A stretch of DNA of 64,000 nt, from contig DUZS01000007.1 of assembly GCA_013349405.1 (NCBI GenBank), positions 1-64,000 on the forward strand, given 5' to 3'. This document shows, one piece after another, positions 46,393 to 53,892 of the stretch (position 1 is its first letter; every line of letters begins with the position of its first letter). Under the pieces are notes generated by a model that saw only the letters and a program-made list of their open reading frames with translations, had not been told where the DNA came from and did no database searches. This stretch comes from Desulfuromonadales bacterium (GTDB lineage: Bacteria > Desulfobacterota > Desulfuromonadia > Geobacterales > Pseudopelobacteraceae). Position numbers and translations under genes: made by a program.

Positions 46393-46695
46393 TTAGTTTT
46401 CTGAGTGTTTTCCGTGGTCATGAGCAGCCTGTTTGTCGTGGACAACCAACTTCTCCTCGCCACTTACGATACCTTTCCGGGCGTGTATCTGCTTCCTCTT
46501 CTCAGTAGCTGCCGCCCCTTTTACCGGCCCCTTATTTTTGCCGGTAACAACACAGTCAGCAGGCGTTGCAATCACCGGTTTCGGTGCAGCAACAGCAGCT
46601 TTTGGTGCATCCACGCCCTGTTCTACTGCAAAACCTGCCACCGGAAGAGCCAGGGCACCTGCCAAAAGTACCATCGTCAACTTTTTCACCATCAT
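46393..46695 (-). CDS. Small secreted protein of unknown function
   Basis: The 100-residue protein starts at an ATG at 46695 with AAGGAGG well placed upstream. It has a signal peptide (MMVKKLTMVLLAGALALPVAGFA, about 1-23), an Ala/Pro/Lys-rich middle, one Cys in PADCVVTGKNKGPVKG, and a His-rich, charged tail (HDKQAAHDHGKHSEN) that could bind metal. I do not recognise a family. It lies 67 bp before the propeller-protein gene and about 450 bp after the riboswitch-terminator, so these two genes may be its regulated unit. Confidence 0.65.
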   Translation of the reverse strand: MMVKKLTMVLLAGALALPVAGFAVEQGVDAPKAAVAAPKPVIATPADCVVTGKNKGPVKGAAATEKRKQIHARKGIVSGEEKLVVHDKQAAHDHGKHSEN

Positions 46696-47140
46696 CTTCG
46701 TTCCTCCTTCTGTCATATATCCCATCCATCTGAACGGGGTTGTTAAAGCATTTTTATTTTTCTAGCTTACGGGTACTTACCTTGCTAATGCAGGTAAAAT
46801 GCCAATATTATAATTTATTGCATACGCTGTTTTTTGTTATGCGCATAAAGCTGTTTAGCCTTTTACCATCAGCATTTGCGGTACCCATGTCGACAGCACG
46901 AGATAACATAAACCAATCCACTGGCGTAAATGCCTGATTATTAAGGCTTTGTACGCTAAATGCCTAGTAAGCAGATGTAAAGAAACGTCAAAAGACGATC
47001 AAAACATCGCTGCACCTAACGGCTGAGTTTTGGGTACGGGGGGGAGTGCTTCATGTGGTGGAAGCGGAGATATGAATCTGAAACTGCTGACTTGGCTACT
47101 GTCGAATGACATGGCTACCGTCCTTTCGACTCAACAAATA

Positions 47141-47174
47141 AAAAAGTCGAGTCTTCTTTTGAGAAGGATTCGAC
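47141..47174 (-). terminator. Terminator of the c-di-GMP riboswitch
   Basis: On the minus strand, GTCGA-A-TC-C-TTC and GAAGACTCGAC form a stem with loop TCAAAA, followed by six T residues. It begins immediately after the predicted aptamer, as expected of an expression platform that terminates transcription. Confidence 0.85.
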
Positions 47175-47176
47175 AT

Positions 47177-47241
47177 TTCGGCGACCCGGCTGTCTCAGTG
47201 AGACCCTTTAGGTTTTCCGTCCTGCCCTCGCGAGCAGTTTA
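47177..47241 (-). promoter_or_regulatory. GEMM-I (c-di-GMP-I class) riboswitch
   Basis: Read on the minus strand the element begins with a CTGCTC/GGGCAG stem capped by a GCGA (GNRA) tetraloop. It continues with the conserved GACGGAAAACC join and a second arm (GGGTCTC ACT GAGAC). It closes with AGCCGGGTCGCCGAA, matching the AGCYGGGTTACCGA tetraloop-receptor end of the GEMM-I consensus. A terminator follows at once. GEMM-I RNAs sense c-di-GMP, or cGAMP in some Geobacter. Which ligand is read here cannot be told by eye. Confidence 0.85.
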
Positions 47242-47371
47242 GTATTATCGTATATCGTACTGCTTAAAACAGGAATACCCGTATTAAACGTGCGACTTTC
47301 TAACATACTGTTTTGATAAATTGCAACATTTATTTATCATGCTGATATTATTGTATTTTCTGTATATATTG

Positions 47372-48367
47372 CTAACCGGATTTAAATGACGAGACGGCGG
47401 CTTGATATGTTACCAGGGTAAGATAGATGGTAAAACTGACCGCTGCAAAGATGGCAAGACGCCGTTGCAAAGGGGGGATGACTCTGGTCAAACCTGGTTT
47501 TGTTTTGTGCCGTTCCAGCGCGCCGCTACCACAGCCAGTTATCACTCCTGCGATAAGCAGCCCGTAAAGGAGAAAACCGATCCGCCCATATTCGGGCTGT
47601 AGCAGGCAAAATGGGCAGTGGTGGGTGGGAATTTCGTAGTAATAGAGGCAGAAAAAAGCGATCAGAGCTGCGATGCCTGTTATAAAGGTGGCAACGCTGC
47701 CAACCGCTAGAATCCTGCTGCCACGACCGGTGCGCCAGGTATACAGGCTGCTGATCAGGGTAGCTATCGCTGTTATGTAGAATACGAGGGCCGTTGGCAG
47801 TGGTGTCAGTCCGGCCAGAACGCTTGACAGGGTCGCTTGACCGCCGTCAAAGAGACTGCCGCAACACGACGTGATAACATTCGGCTTCAGTTTCATGAAA
47901 AAGGTAACCAACGCTACTGATTCAAATGTTGCCAGCGGTGCCAAAGCCAATAGCCAGAGAAACCTGGTTCTGGTGAGGGGGGAACTGCTTGAGCGGTTAT
48001 CAGCGCGGTTCAGGATCAGCCAGATTCCGGAGATTACAGTACAGGCCAGTTTGGCAAGCAGCGTCGGGTAACCGAAGGGATTCACATTGAGTGTGCCCAC
48101 TGCGCACATTGATCCGGTAAAGAGGGGGTGGAGGGCGTCTGCAGTGTAGATGAACAGTGCCAGGGTGGCTATTTGAAAACCGAGCAGAATGGCAATGATC
48201 GATGAGACAAGAGCCGTTTTCCGCTCCAGCATCAACTGCTGTTCGTTGCTGCTGGTGACATCCCATCCTCGCAGAATTTGAATACCAATACCGGCAGCGT
48301 AGAGAAGCAGTCCCGTAGTCCCGAGTGAGGCGAGCAGCAGGGCGATGACGCCGGGCTGAAGAATCAT
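47372..48367 (-). CDS. Polytopic membrane protein with conserved cysteines (ABC operon)
   Basis: The 331-residue protein has about eight hydrophobic helices. Cysteines stand in striking contexts: C88 (GSMCAVGTLNVNPFGYP), C168-C169 (ITSCCGSLFDGG) and C251/C254 in THHCPFCLLQPEYG. A CxxC facing a membrane with adjacent His residues recalls VKOR- or DsbB-like redox proteins or a metal site, but no family is recognised. Its start overlaps the ABC ATPase stop by 4 bp. It is the last gene of a four-gene operon (50518 to 47372). Confidence 0.75.
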   Translation of the reverse strand: MILQPGVIALLLASLGTTGLLLYAAGIGIQILRGWDVTSSNEQQLMLERKTALVSSIIAILLGFQIATLALFIYTADALHPLFTGSMCAVGTLNVNPFGYPTLLAKLACTVISGIWLILNRADNRSSSSPLTRTRFLWLLALAPLATFESVALVTFFMKLKPNVITSCCGSLFDGGQATLSSVLAGLTPLPTALVFYITAIATLISSLYTWRTGRGSRILAVGSVATFITGIAALIAFFCLYYYEIPTHHCPFCLLQPEYGRIGFLLYGLLIAGVITGCGSGALERHKTKPGLTRVIPPLQRRLAIFAAVSFTIYLTLVTYQAAVSSFKSG

Positions 48368-49092
48368 AGCTCCGTGTCCGTAGTGACAAGCACGCCGTCC
48401 CGCACGACGATGGTTCGATCGGCCAGGTCTGATTCATAGACGAGCGGATCGTGGCTGGCAATAATCAGCGTCGTGCCCATTTTCTTGAGTTGAGCCGCTA
48501 TTTCCATGAATTCCCGCGACAGAACCGTGTCCAGGTGAGCGGTAGGCTCGTCGGCAATCAGTACGGACGGTTTGTTGATGAGTGCCCGTGCTATGGCGAC
48601 CCGCTGCTGTTCACCCCCGGAAAGATGTTCGACCAGTGCCGTCTGGCGGTGGCCTACGCCCAGTGAAGCAAGCAGCTCCGCCGCATCATGCTGGATCTGG
48701 CGTCGTGGTATACCCACCGGATAGGCCGGTTGCATGACATTTTCCAGAGCGGTAATTCCGCGAATCAGATTGAACTGCTGAAAGACAAAGCCGAACATCC
48801 TACGTCGAATTGCCGTGAGAAAGCGCTCCGGCAGCGACGTAACTTCAACAAACCCGGAAGCATCGGTGTCTACAAGTCCGGCGATTGTCTCGCCCGTCAG
48901 GCGAATTCGGCCACTGGTGGGTCGATTCATGCAGCCGATCATGGAGAGCAGGGTGGTCTTACCCGAACCGCTCGGTCCTTTGATGATGAGACTCTCCCCC
49001 GCCGCCAGTTCAAGAGTAATCCCCCGTACTGCCCGGTATTCATTTGCCGCACCACGATTGAATGTTTTGGTGACATCTATCAGTTCGATCAT
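48364..49092 (-). CDS. ABC transporter ATPase (LolD/MacB-type)
   Basis: The 242-residue protein has Walker A GPSGSGKTT, Q-loop FVFQQFNLI, signature LSGGEQQRVAIARAL, Walker B VLIADEPTAHLD and H-loop IIASHD. It belongs to the LolD/MacB/FtsE class, which energises mechanotransmission by FtsX-type permeases and not membrane passage. It overlaps both neighbours by 4 bp (ATGA), so the stoichiometry is probably coupled. Substrate unknown. Confidence 0.93.
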   Translation of the reverse strand: MIELIDVTKTFNRGAANEYRAVRGITLELAAGESLIIKGPSGSGKTTLLSMIGCMNRPTSGRIRLTGETIAGLVDTDASGFVEVTSLPERFLTAIRRRMFGFVFQQFNLIRGITALENVMQPAYPVGIPRRQIQHDAAELLASLGVGHRQTALVEHLSGGEQQRVAIARALINKPSVLIADEPTAHLDTVLSREFMEIAAQLKKMGTTLIIASHDPLVYESDLADRTIVVRDGVLVTTDTEL

Positions 49093-50234
49093 GCGCCACC
49101 CCGCATGGCATTGTCCGGATCAATAATTGCGGCCCGCCATGAAGGCACGATGGTGGCCAGCAGGAAGGGAAAAACTGAAAGGACGAACAGTATGGCAACC
49201 TGATAATAGTCGATAAACGGAGTGAGGCGGAAACTGGGGTAGAGGGTTGCCCACCCTTTCAGCACCGAAGTAAAAAGCGGTGCGGAAAAAAAGAATATAT
49301 GGATGTACGCCCCGATAAGACCGAGCAGAAAAGAGGTCAACGAAACGATGATCCCCTCCCAGAGTTTGAGCAGCAGGATGTCCTCCGTGGCCCAGCCGGT
49401 TGATTTCAAAATACCGATTTCCTGCCGCTCGCTGGCAGAAATGCCACTGGCTCTATCCCAGGAAAAAATCACAAACGCCCATATCGCCATGCTGGCGGTA
49501 ACCAGCAAAATCCCGCTACGCCAGTCAAAAACTGCCGTATAGGTACGCTGGATGTCTTCTCGTGTAATCGGTCGGCAGTCAGGAAATAGTTCAACAATCC
49601 GTTCTGCAACCGTTTGAACCTCTCGGGGGTTACGGACAGCGACCGACAGGTCGGTTGCGGTCCCTTTTGAAAAATTAAACAACTCGCGCAGGTCCCCCTC
49701 GGTGGTCATGATCAGATCCGTTGTAAGTAGGTCGCTGGCAGGAGAAAATACTCTGCTTACCGTAAATGTCCGTGGTTGTCCATCGGAACCCCAGAGAGAA
49801 AAAGCGTCTCCGTTGCCGAGGCCACGCAGCTGTGCCAGGCCGGCACCAATGGCAATGTTCCCCGTCTGGAGCGAGTTGTCGCTTACCGCCTGCAGGGTGT
49901 AGTTGGCACCAAGGTCGGCATCGTAATAATACCCCCAGAAACGGGGCTGAACTCCGGAAACTCCGCGGATTTCACTAATCGCCACGGCATATTCAAGGGG
50001 AATGGGATCATGGCGACCGCCAACCATACGCTGGACAACCAGCTCCGGAGCATCGGCGAGGAGTATTTGCGCTTCACGGCGCAGAGCGTGGGTAAAAAAC
50101 ATGATGGATGCAAGGACAAATACCACTGTGCTGTAAATGAAAACAAGCGACAGGAGTTTGCCGCGTCGTCGCAAGAGACTGCTCAGGGTAAAGTCGAGAA
50201 TGTTGCGCTGTCGATCAAGAGCTGGCGTCATCAC
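49089..50234 (-). CDS. FtsX/MacB-type ABC permease
   Basis: The 381-residue protein has an N-terminal TM helix (about 28-48), a large extracytoplasmic domain (about 50-240) and three C-terminal TM helices (about 255-275, 297-325, 345-370). This is the FtsX-like permease topology (MacB_PCD plus FtsX domains), with ISASERQEIGILKSTGWATEDI matching the coupling-helix region. It pairs with the ATPase at 48364. Confidence 0.9.
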   Translation of the reverse strand: MMTPALDRQRNILDFTLSSLLRRRGKLLSLVFIYSTVVFVLASIMFFTHALRREAQILLADAPELVVQRMVGGRHDPIPLEYAVAISEIRGVSGVQPRFWGYYYDADLGANYTLQAVSDNSLQTGNIAIGAGLAQLRGLGNGDAFSLWGSDGQPRTFTVSRVFSPASDLLTTDLIMTTEGDLRELFNFSKGTATDLSVAVRNPREVQTVAERIVELFPDCRPITREDIQRTYTAVFDWRSGILLVTASMAIWAFVIFSWDRASGISASERQEIGILKSTGWATEDILLLKLWEGIIVSLTSFLLGLIGAYIHIFFFSAPLFTSVLKGWATLYPSFRLTPFIDYYQVAILFVLSVFPFLLATIVPSWRAAIIDPDNAMRGGA

Positions 50235-50518
50235 TTTTTTCCTGGTGGTGGAATGAACGCTCCGGTGGGAAAGTGCTCCAGTGCGCCGGGATGTTCCTGA
50301 AATGCCGAATGCCGGTCAGACTGTGACGGGTGGCGTGTATAGCGTGCTTCGGTACAGAGTGCCAGATCGGTTAATCCGAGTTGCCCGGCGAGCCTGGCAT
50401 GTTTTTTCAACAGAGGAAGGTCTGCAGCACTCCGCATCTGTGCGTGTACAAACAGAAAACAGACTATACAGATGCCCGAGAAGAGAAGTGACATAAAAAT
50501 GGTTGAGGGACGGAACAT
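50231..50518 (-). CDS. Small membrane-anchored protein, first gene of the ABC operon
   Basis: The 95-residue protein has an N-terminal TM or uncleaved signal (about 7-25) and a soluble tail with LALCTEARYTRHPSQSDRHSAF and EHFPTGAFIPPPGKK. I do not recognise a family. It begins at an ATG five bases after GGAG and overlaps the permease start by 4 bp, with a good promoter upstream (50571-50599). This supports it as a real gene and likely accessory subunit of the transporter. Confidence 0.65.
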   Translation of the reverse strand: MFRPSTIFMSLLFSGICIVCFLFVHAQMRSAADLPLLKKHARLAGQLGLTDLALCTEARYTRHPSQSDRHSAFQEHPGALEHFPTGAFIPPPGKK

Positions 50519-50570
50519 GATTCTCCAGCCAGAGGGCGTGTTGCTTTAATCGAGACGAACGTAACGAGTC

Positions 50571-50599
50571 TTTATATACGATGAGACCTTACCCTTCAA
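50571..50599 (-). promoter_or_regulatory. Predicted sigma-70 promoter for the ABC operon
   Basis: On the minus strand, TTGAAG (50599-50594) and TATAAA (50576-50571) are separated by 17 bp. It lies 53 bp before the first operon ATG. Confidence 0.6.
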
Positions 50600-50655
50600 A
50601 TGAAATTTAGCTGCCTGCGGTGTAAATCATAACCGACAGCACCTTTGTATTACGA

Positions 50656-50685
50656 TTGACACCGGGCCGGAGTCGGTGCTATGAC
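50656..50685 (+). promoter_or_regulatory. Predicted sigma-70 promoter for the second redoxin gene
   Basis: TTGACA (50656-50661) and TATGAC (50680-50685), 18 bp apart, with a TGC just before the -10 (extended -10). It is divergent from the ABC-operon promoter about 57 bp away. Confidence 0.55.
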
Positions 50686-50732
50686 CCAATTCAAAAATAC
50701 TGATACCAAAAGAAAAGACGAGGTAAACCTGT

Positions 50733-51251
50733 ATGCAAAGAAATTCCGTACTGAAGAATGTTCTGCTGCCGCTGCTAATACTGTTTGCGGTCATTCCAAG
50801 CCTGGTTTTTGCGGCTCCGATGAAGGGGAAAAAACTGCCGGAGTTTGAGGCAACAGCTATTGACGGAAAAAAAGTATCTCAGGCGAGCTATGCCGGCAAG
50901 GTCGTGTTGATTGCCGTTACCAGTGATGCCTGTGACGCCTGCAAAAAGGCGGCACCCATGTTCAATGAATTGACAAAAAAATACGATAAACAGGGTTTTC
51001 AAATGCTTGGCCTGCATTACGGCGCCAAGTACGGAATTGAAGATCTCAAGAGGTTGATCAAGGACTACAATATCGGCTTCACGATGGCCCTTATTGAAGA
51101 GAAAGTCGTCAAGAATACGCTGGGTATTTTCAGTGTCCCCTGTTACGTGGTGCTGAACAAGAAAGGCACCATTGCCGGAGTGTACCGGGGCTACAATGAA
51201 GTTAATTATCAGCTTATGGAAAACCAGGTAAAGAATTCACTGGCAGAATAA
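50733..51251 (+). CDS. Periplasmic thioredoxin-like redoxin (paralogue)
   Basis: The 172-residue protein has a signal peptide (about 1-27, ..LVFA), a thioredoxin fold with C67-DA-C70 and a cis-Pro preceded by FSVPCYVVLN, which adds a third Cys next to the cis-Pro. The end (GVYRGYNEVNYQLMENQVKNSLAE) parallels the redoxin at 43633. It is divergent from the ABC operon and separated from it by only about 210 bp, suggesting co-regulation. A role in disulfide chemistry of the cysteine-rich membrane protein is possible. Confidence 0.86.
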   Translation: MQRNSVLKNVLLPLLILFAVIPSLVFAAPMKGKKLPEFEATAIDGKKVSQASYAGKVVLIAVTSDACDACKKAAPMFNELTKKYDKQGFQMLGLHYGAKYGIEDLKRLIKDYNIGFTMALIEEKVVKNTLGIFSVPCYVVLNKKGTIAGVYRGYNEVNYQLMENQVKNSLAE

Positions 51252-51323
51252 GTCGGTGTGTTCATTACGATATTCTCGCTAAAGTCACCCGTGTTTGAGA
51301 TCATGCAACTGTGTTCTTCCTCC

Positions 51324-52703
51324 TTAAAACTCACAATGCCTCGGCGTACGTGGAAACGGGATGACATCGCGGATGTTTTCCATCCCGGAGAGATACATGA
51401 CCAGCCGCTCAAAGCCGAGGCCAAAGCCGGCATGCGGGCAGCTTCCCCAGCGACGCGAGTCGAGATACCACCAGAGCGGTTCGCGGGCGATACCCATCTC
51501 AGTCATACGCGCTTCAAGCCGTTCCAGGCGCTCTTCGCGCTGACTGCCGCCGATAATCTCACCCACTTTCGGCACGAGCAGGTCCATGGCGGCTACCGTG
51601 CGGCCATCATCGTTCTGCCGCATATAAAACGCTTTGATATCCTTCGGATAGTTGAGAATAAAGGTCGGGCCGCCGACAATCTGTTCAGTAATATAGCGTT
51701 CATGTTCCGTCTGCAGATCCAGTCCCCACTCTACCGGATAGGCGAATGCACTTCCCGATCGGCGCAGATGCTCTATTGCTTCCCCATATTCCATCCGGGC
51801 AAACTCGGCCTCCGCAACTGCTCTGATCCGCTCAAGCAGGCCGTTTTCAACATGTCTATCAAAAAACGCCATGTCGTCGGCACACTCGTCAAGAGCAAAG
51901 CGGCAGAGATACTTGATAAACTTTTCTGCCAGATCGGCGTTGTCAGCCAGAGTGGCAAAAGCCATCTCCGGTTCAATCATCCAGAACTCTGAGGCGTGCC
52001 GGGCGGTGTTGGAATTTTCTGCCCGGAAGGTCGGCCCAAACGTATAAATATCTCCAAAAGCAAGGGCAAACAGTTCCCCTTCCAACTGGCCACTGACAGT
52101 CAAGCCGGTTTTCCGGCCAAAAAAATCCTGGCTGAAATCAGGTCGGCCATTCAGAACGGGTGGATTCGCTGCATCAAGAGTAGTGACGCGGAACAATTCT
52201 CCGGCGCCTTCGCAGTCGCTGGCAGTAATTATCGGGGTATGGACATAGAGAAAATTATTCTCGGAGAAAAAACGGTGGACAGCCTGCGCGAGTTTCGACC
52301 GAAGACGGAAGACCGCGCCAAACGTGTTTGAACGAGGACGCAGATGGGCGATGGTTCGGAGGTACTCGAACGTATGTCGTTTTTTTTGCAGCGGAAAGCT
52401 ATCGTCAGCTTCACCGATAATTTCTATTGCAGTCGCCACTACCTCCCATTTCTGACCGGCTGCAGGAGATTCGACCAACGCGCCTGATACCGTGAGGGCC
52501 GCTCCAGTGCCGATCCGGCTTATATGGCTGAAATTTAGGAGTGATGACTCGGCAACGACCTGAATACCTTCCACGGTGGAGCCGTCATTTAGAACGATGA
52601 AACATATCCCCTTCGACGATCTGATCGACCGCACCCACCCCGAAAAAGAGCAGCTGTCTGCACAGCTGCCCTGGTGAACAATCTCTTTAATACGAGTTTT
52701 CAT
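51324..52703 (-). CDS. asnS: Asparaginyl-tRNA synthetase
   Basis: The 459-residue class IIb aminoacyl-tRNA synthetase has an N-terminal OB-fold anticodon-binding domain (about 12-95). Motif 2 includes RAENSNTARHASEFWMIEPEMAF, where class II motif 2 Arg binds ATP, and motif 3 is GLGFERLVMYLSGMENIRDVIPFPR. The C-terminus FPRTPRHCEF is typical of AsnRS and separates it from AspRS. The start at 52703 follows AAGGTG; the frame extends 12 codons further upstream without support. Confidence 0.93.
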   Translation of the reverse strand: MKTRIKEIVHQGSCADSCSFSGWVRSIRSSKGICFIVLNDGSTVEGIQVVAESSLLNFSHISRIGTGAALTVSGALVESPAAGQKWEVVATAIEIIGEADDSFPLQKKRHTFEYLRTIAHLRPRSNTFGAVFRLRSKLAQAVHRFFSENNFLYVHTPIITASDCEGAGELFRVTTLDAANPPVLNGRPDFSQDFFGRKTGLTVSGQLEGELFALAFGDIYTFGPTFRAENSNTARHASEFWMIEPEMAFATLADNADLAEKFIKYLCRFALDECADDMAFFDRHVENGLLERIRAVAEAEFARMEYGEAIEHLRRSGSAFAYPVEWGLDLQTEHERYITEQIVGGPTFILNYPKDIKAFYMRQNDDGRTVAAMDLLVPKVGEIIGGSQREERLERLEARMTEMGIAREPLWWYLDSRRWGSCPHAGFGLGFERLVMYLSGMENIRDVIPFPRTPRHCEF

Positions 52704-52735
52704 TGAGATGCACCTTTTTTTCCCTGGAATGATAG

Positions 52736-53365
52736 TCAACCAAACATCTTGAACAGCTGAAGGACCAGCAGGGTAATAACTGAACCGAGAATTGCACCGA
52801 TAATAACTTCACGCAGCGTATGAATTTTCATCAGCAGTCGCGAGTGGCTCACCATGACGGCCAGCAGCAGAGACAGAAACGATATGAGCGGGTCACAGGT
52901 AATAAGCGATAACGCTGTAGCAATTGAGAATGCAACGGCTGCGTGTCCGCTCGGCACTCCCCCGTGAAGAGGCGTACCGGTACCGGTGGCACTCTTTACA
53001 ATAACCACAACGATCACCACTATCAGTATGGAAACAATCGTTCCCATATCAGAGACGGTACCAAACATTGCGAGCACCTCCGCGTAGAGTGGCATTACAT
53101 ACTTTGCCAGAATCAGATACCCCATGATGCCGGCGCCGCAGGCAGTTATCAACACGGCTCCGGCAGCCGTATCTTTGGCAATTTTTGCCAACGGATGGAA
53201 GTCGGGAGAAACGAGATCAACGACCGCCTCAATCGCCGTATTGAACATCTCGGCACAGAGGACTGACAGGATTGACAGGGCCAGGAACGCGAACTCCGTC
53301 GGAGTTACCTTCAGGAAAAGGACGGCGAGCAGCACCACGATGGCAGCAGCGAAATGAACGCGCAT
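52736..53365 (-). CDS. dgkA: Diacylglycerol kinase / PAP2 fusion, start unresolved
   Basis: From the first ATG (53365) the frame gives 209 residues. A diacylglycerol kinase domain (about 1-85, SVLCAEMFNTAIEAVVDLV with the second metal Glu) is followed by a PAP2-like C-terminal domain (PLHGGVPSGHAAVAFS ... VSHSRLLMKIHTLREVIIG). Conserved DgkA sequence clearly continues upstream in the same frame (KPDRFIESANCAVEGIL, then ARTERH) to about 53440, including the Glu that corresponds to E. coli Glu28. There is no ATG, GTG or TTG there before a TGA. See findings. It recycles diacylglycerol at the inner membrane. Confidence 0.8.
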   Translation of the reverse strand: MRVHFAAAIVVLLAVLFLKVTPTEFAFLALSILSVLCAEMFNTAIEAVVDLVSPDFHPLAKIAKDTAAGAVLITACGAGIMGYLILAKYVMPLYAEVLAMFGTVSDMGTIVSILIVVIVVVIVKSATGTGTPLHGGVPSGHAAVAFSIATALSLITCDPLISFLSLLLAVMVSHSRLLMKIHTLREVIIGAILGSVITLLVLQLFKMFG

Positions 53366-53421
53366 ATGCCGTTCAGTACGGGCCGCGTGCAGAATCCCTT
53401 CAACAGCACAGTTGGCGGATT

Positions 53422-53892
53422 CTATAAACCGGTCGGGCTTAACAACCCTTCCTTCTTCAGAATTCTGAATAGCTGCTGCTCCTTTTGTTCCATTTTTGCC
53501 GCCTCTGCGGCACCGCTCCGTTCATGATCATAGCCGCAGAGATGCAGAATTCCGTGCATCAGCAGAAAAGAGAGGCGTTCAAAGAACTCCAAACCACCAT
53601 CTTCGGCCTCGCGTGCGGCAGTGTCCGCAGAAATTATGACATCGCCAAGAGCATGAGGGCTGACCCCGCCGAAGTCACCTTCCTGCAGAGAGAACGAGAT
53701 TACATTAGTGGGGCGGTCCTTGCCGAGATAGTCCCGATTTATGATTCTGATAGAGCGGTCGCCGACAATGGAAACCGAAAGCTCAGTAGCATCAGGACAT
53801 CCCAAGGCGCTTAAGATTTTCTCCGCTACTTTTTTGAGCTTGCGGATCTTGAAAGGCTGGCGTCTCTGACGATTGTTCACTAGTAGTATCAT
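53422..53892 (-). CDS. ybeY: Endoribonuclease YbeY
   Basis: The 156-residue protein takes part in rRNA maturation and quality control. The catalytic zinc motif HGILHLCGYDH is present near residue 114, with GDVIIS and DRPTNVISF upstream. MILLVNNRQRR is the usual N-terminus. Its start lies 101 bp inside the end of the upstream HD-domain gene, and its 3' end overlaps the conserved N-terminal coding of dgkA. Confidence 0.93.
   Translation of the reverse strand: MILLVNNRQRRQPFKIRKLKKVAEKILSALGCPDATELSVSIVGDRSIRIINRDYLGKDRPTNVISFSLQEGDFGGVSPHALGDVIISADTAAREAEDGGLEFFERLSFLLMHGILHLCGYDHERSGAAEAAKMEQKEQQLFRILKKEGLLSPTGL

Noticed and set aside
46808-46909. Short minus-strand frame (33 residues from ATG at 46909) in the riboswitch leader
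   Set aside because: No ribosome-binding site and no recognisable motif. The frame extends upstream to about 46980 without a start; too weak to call.
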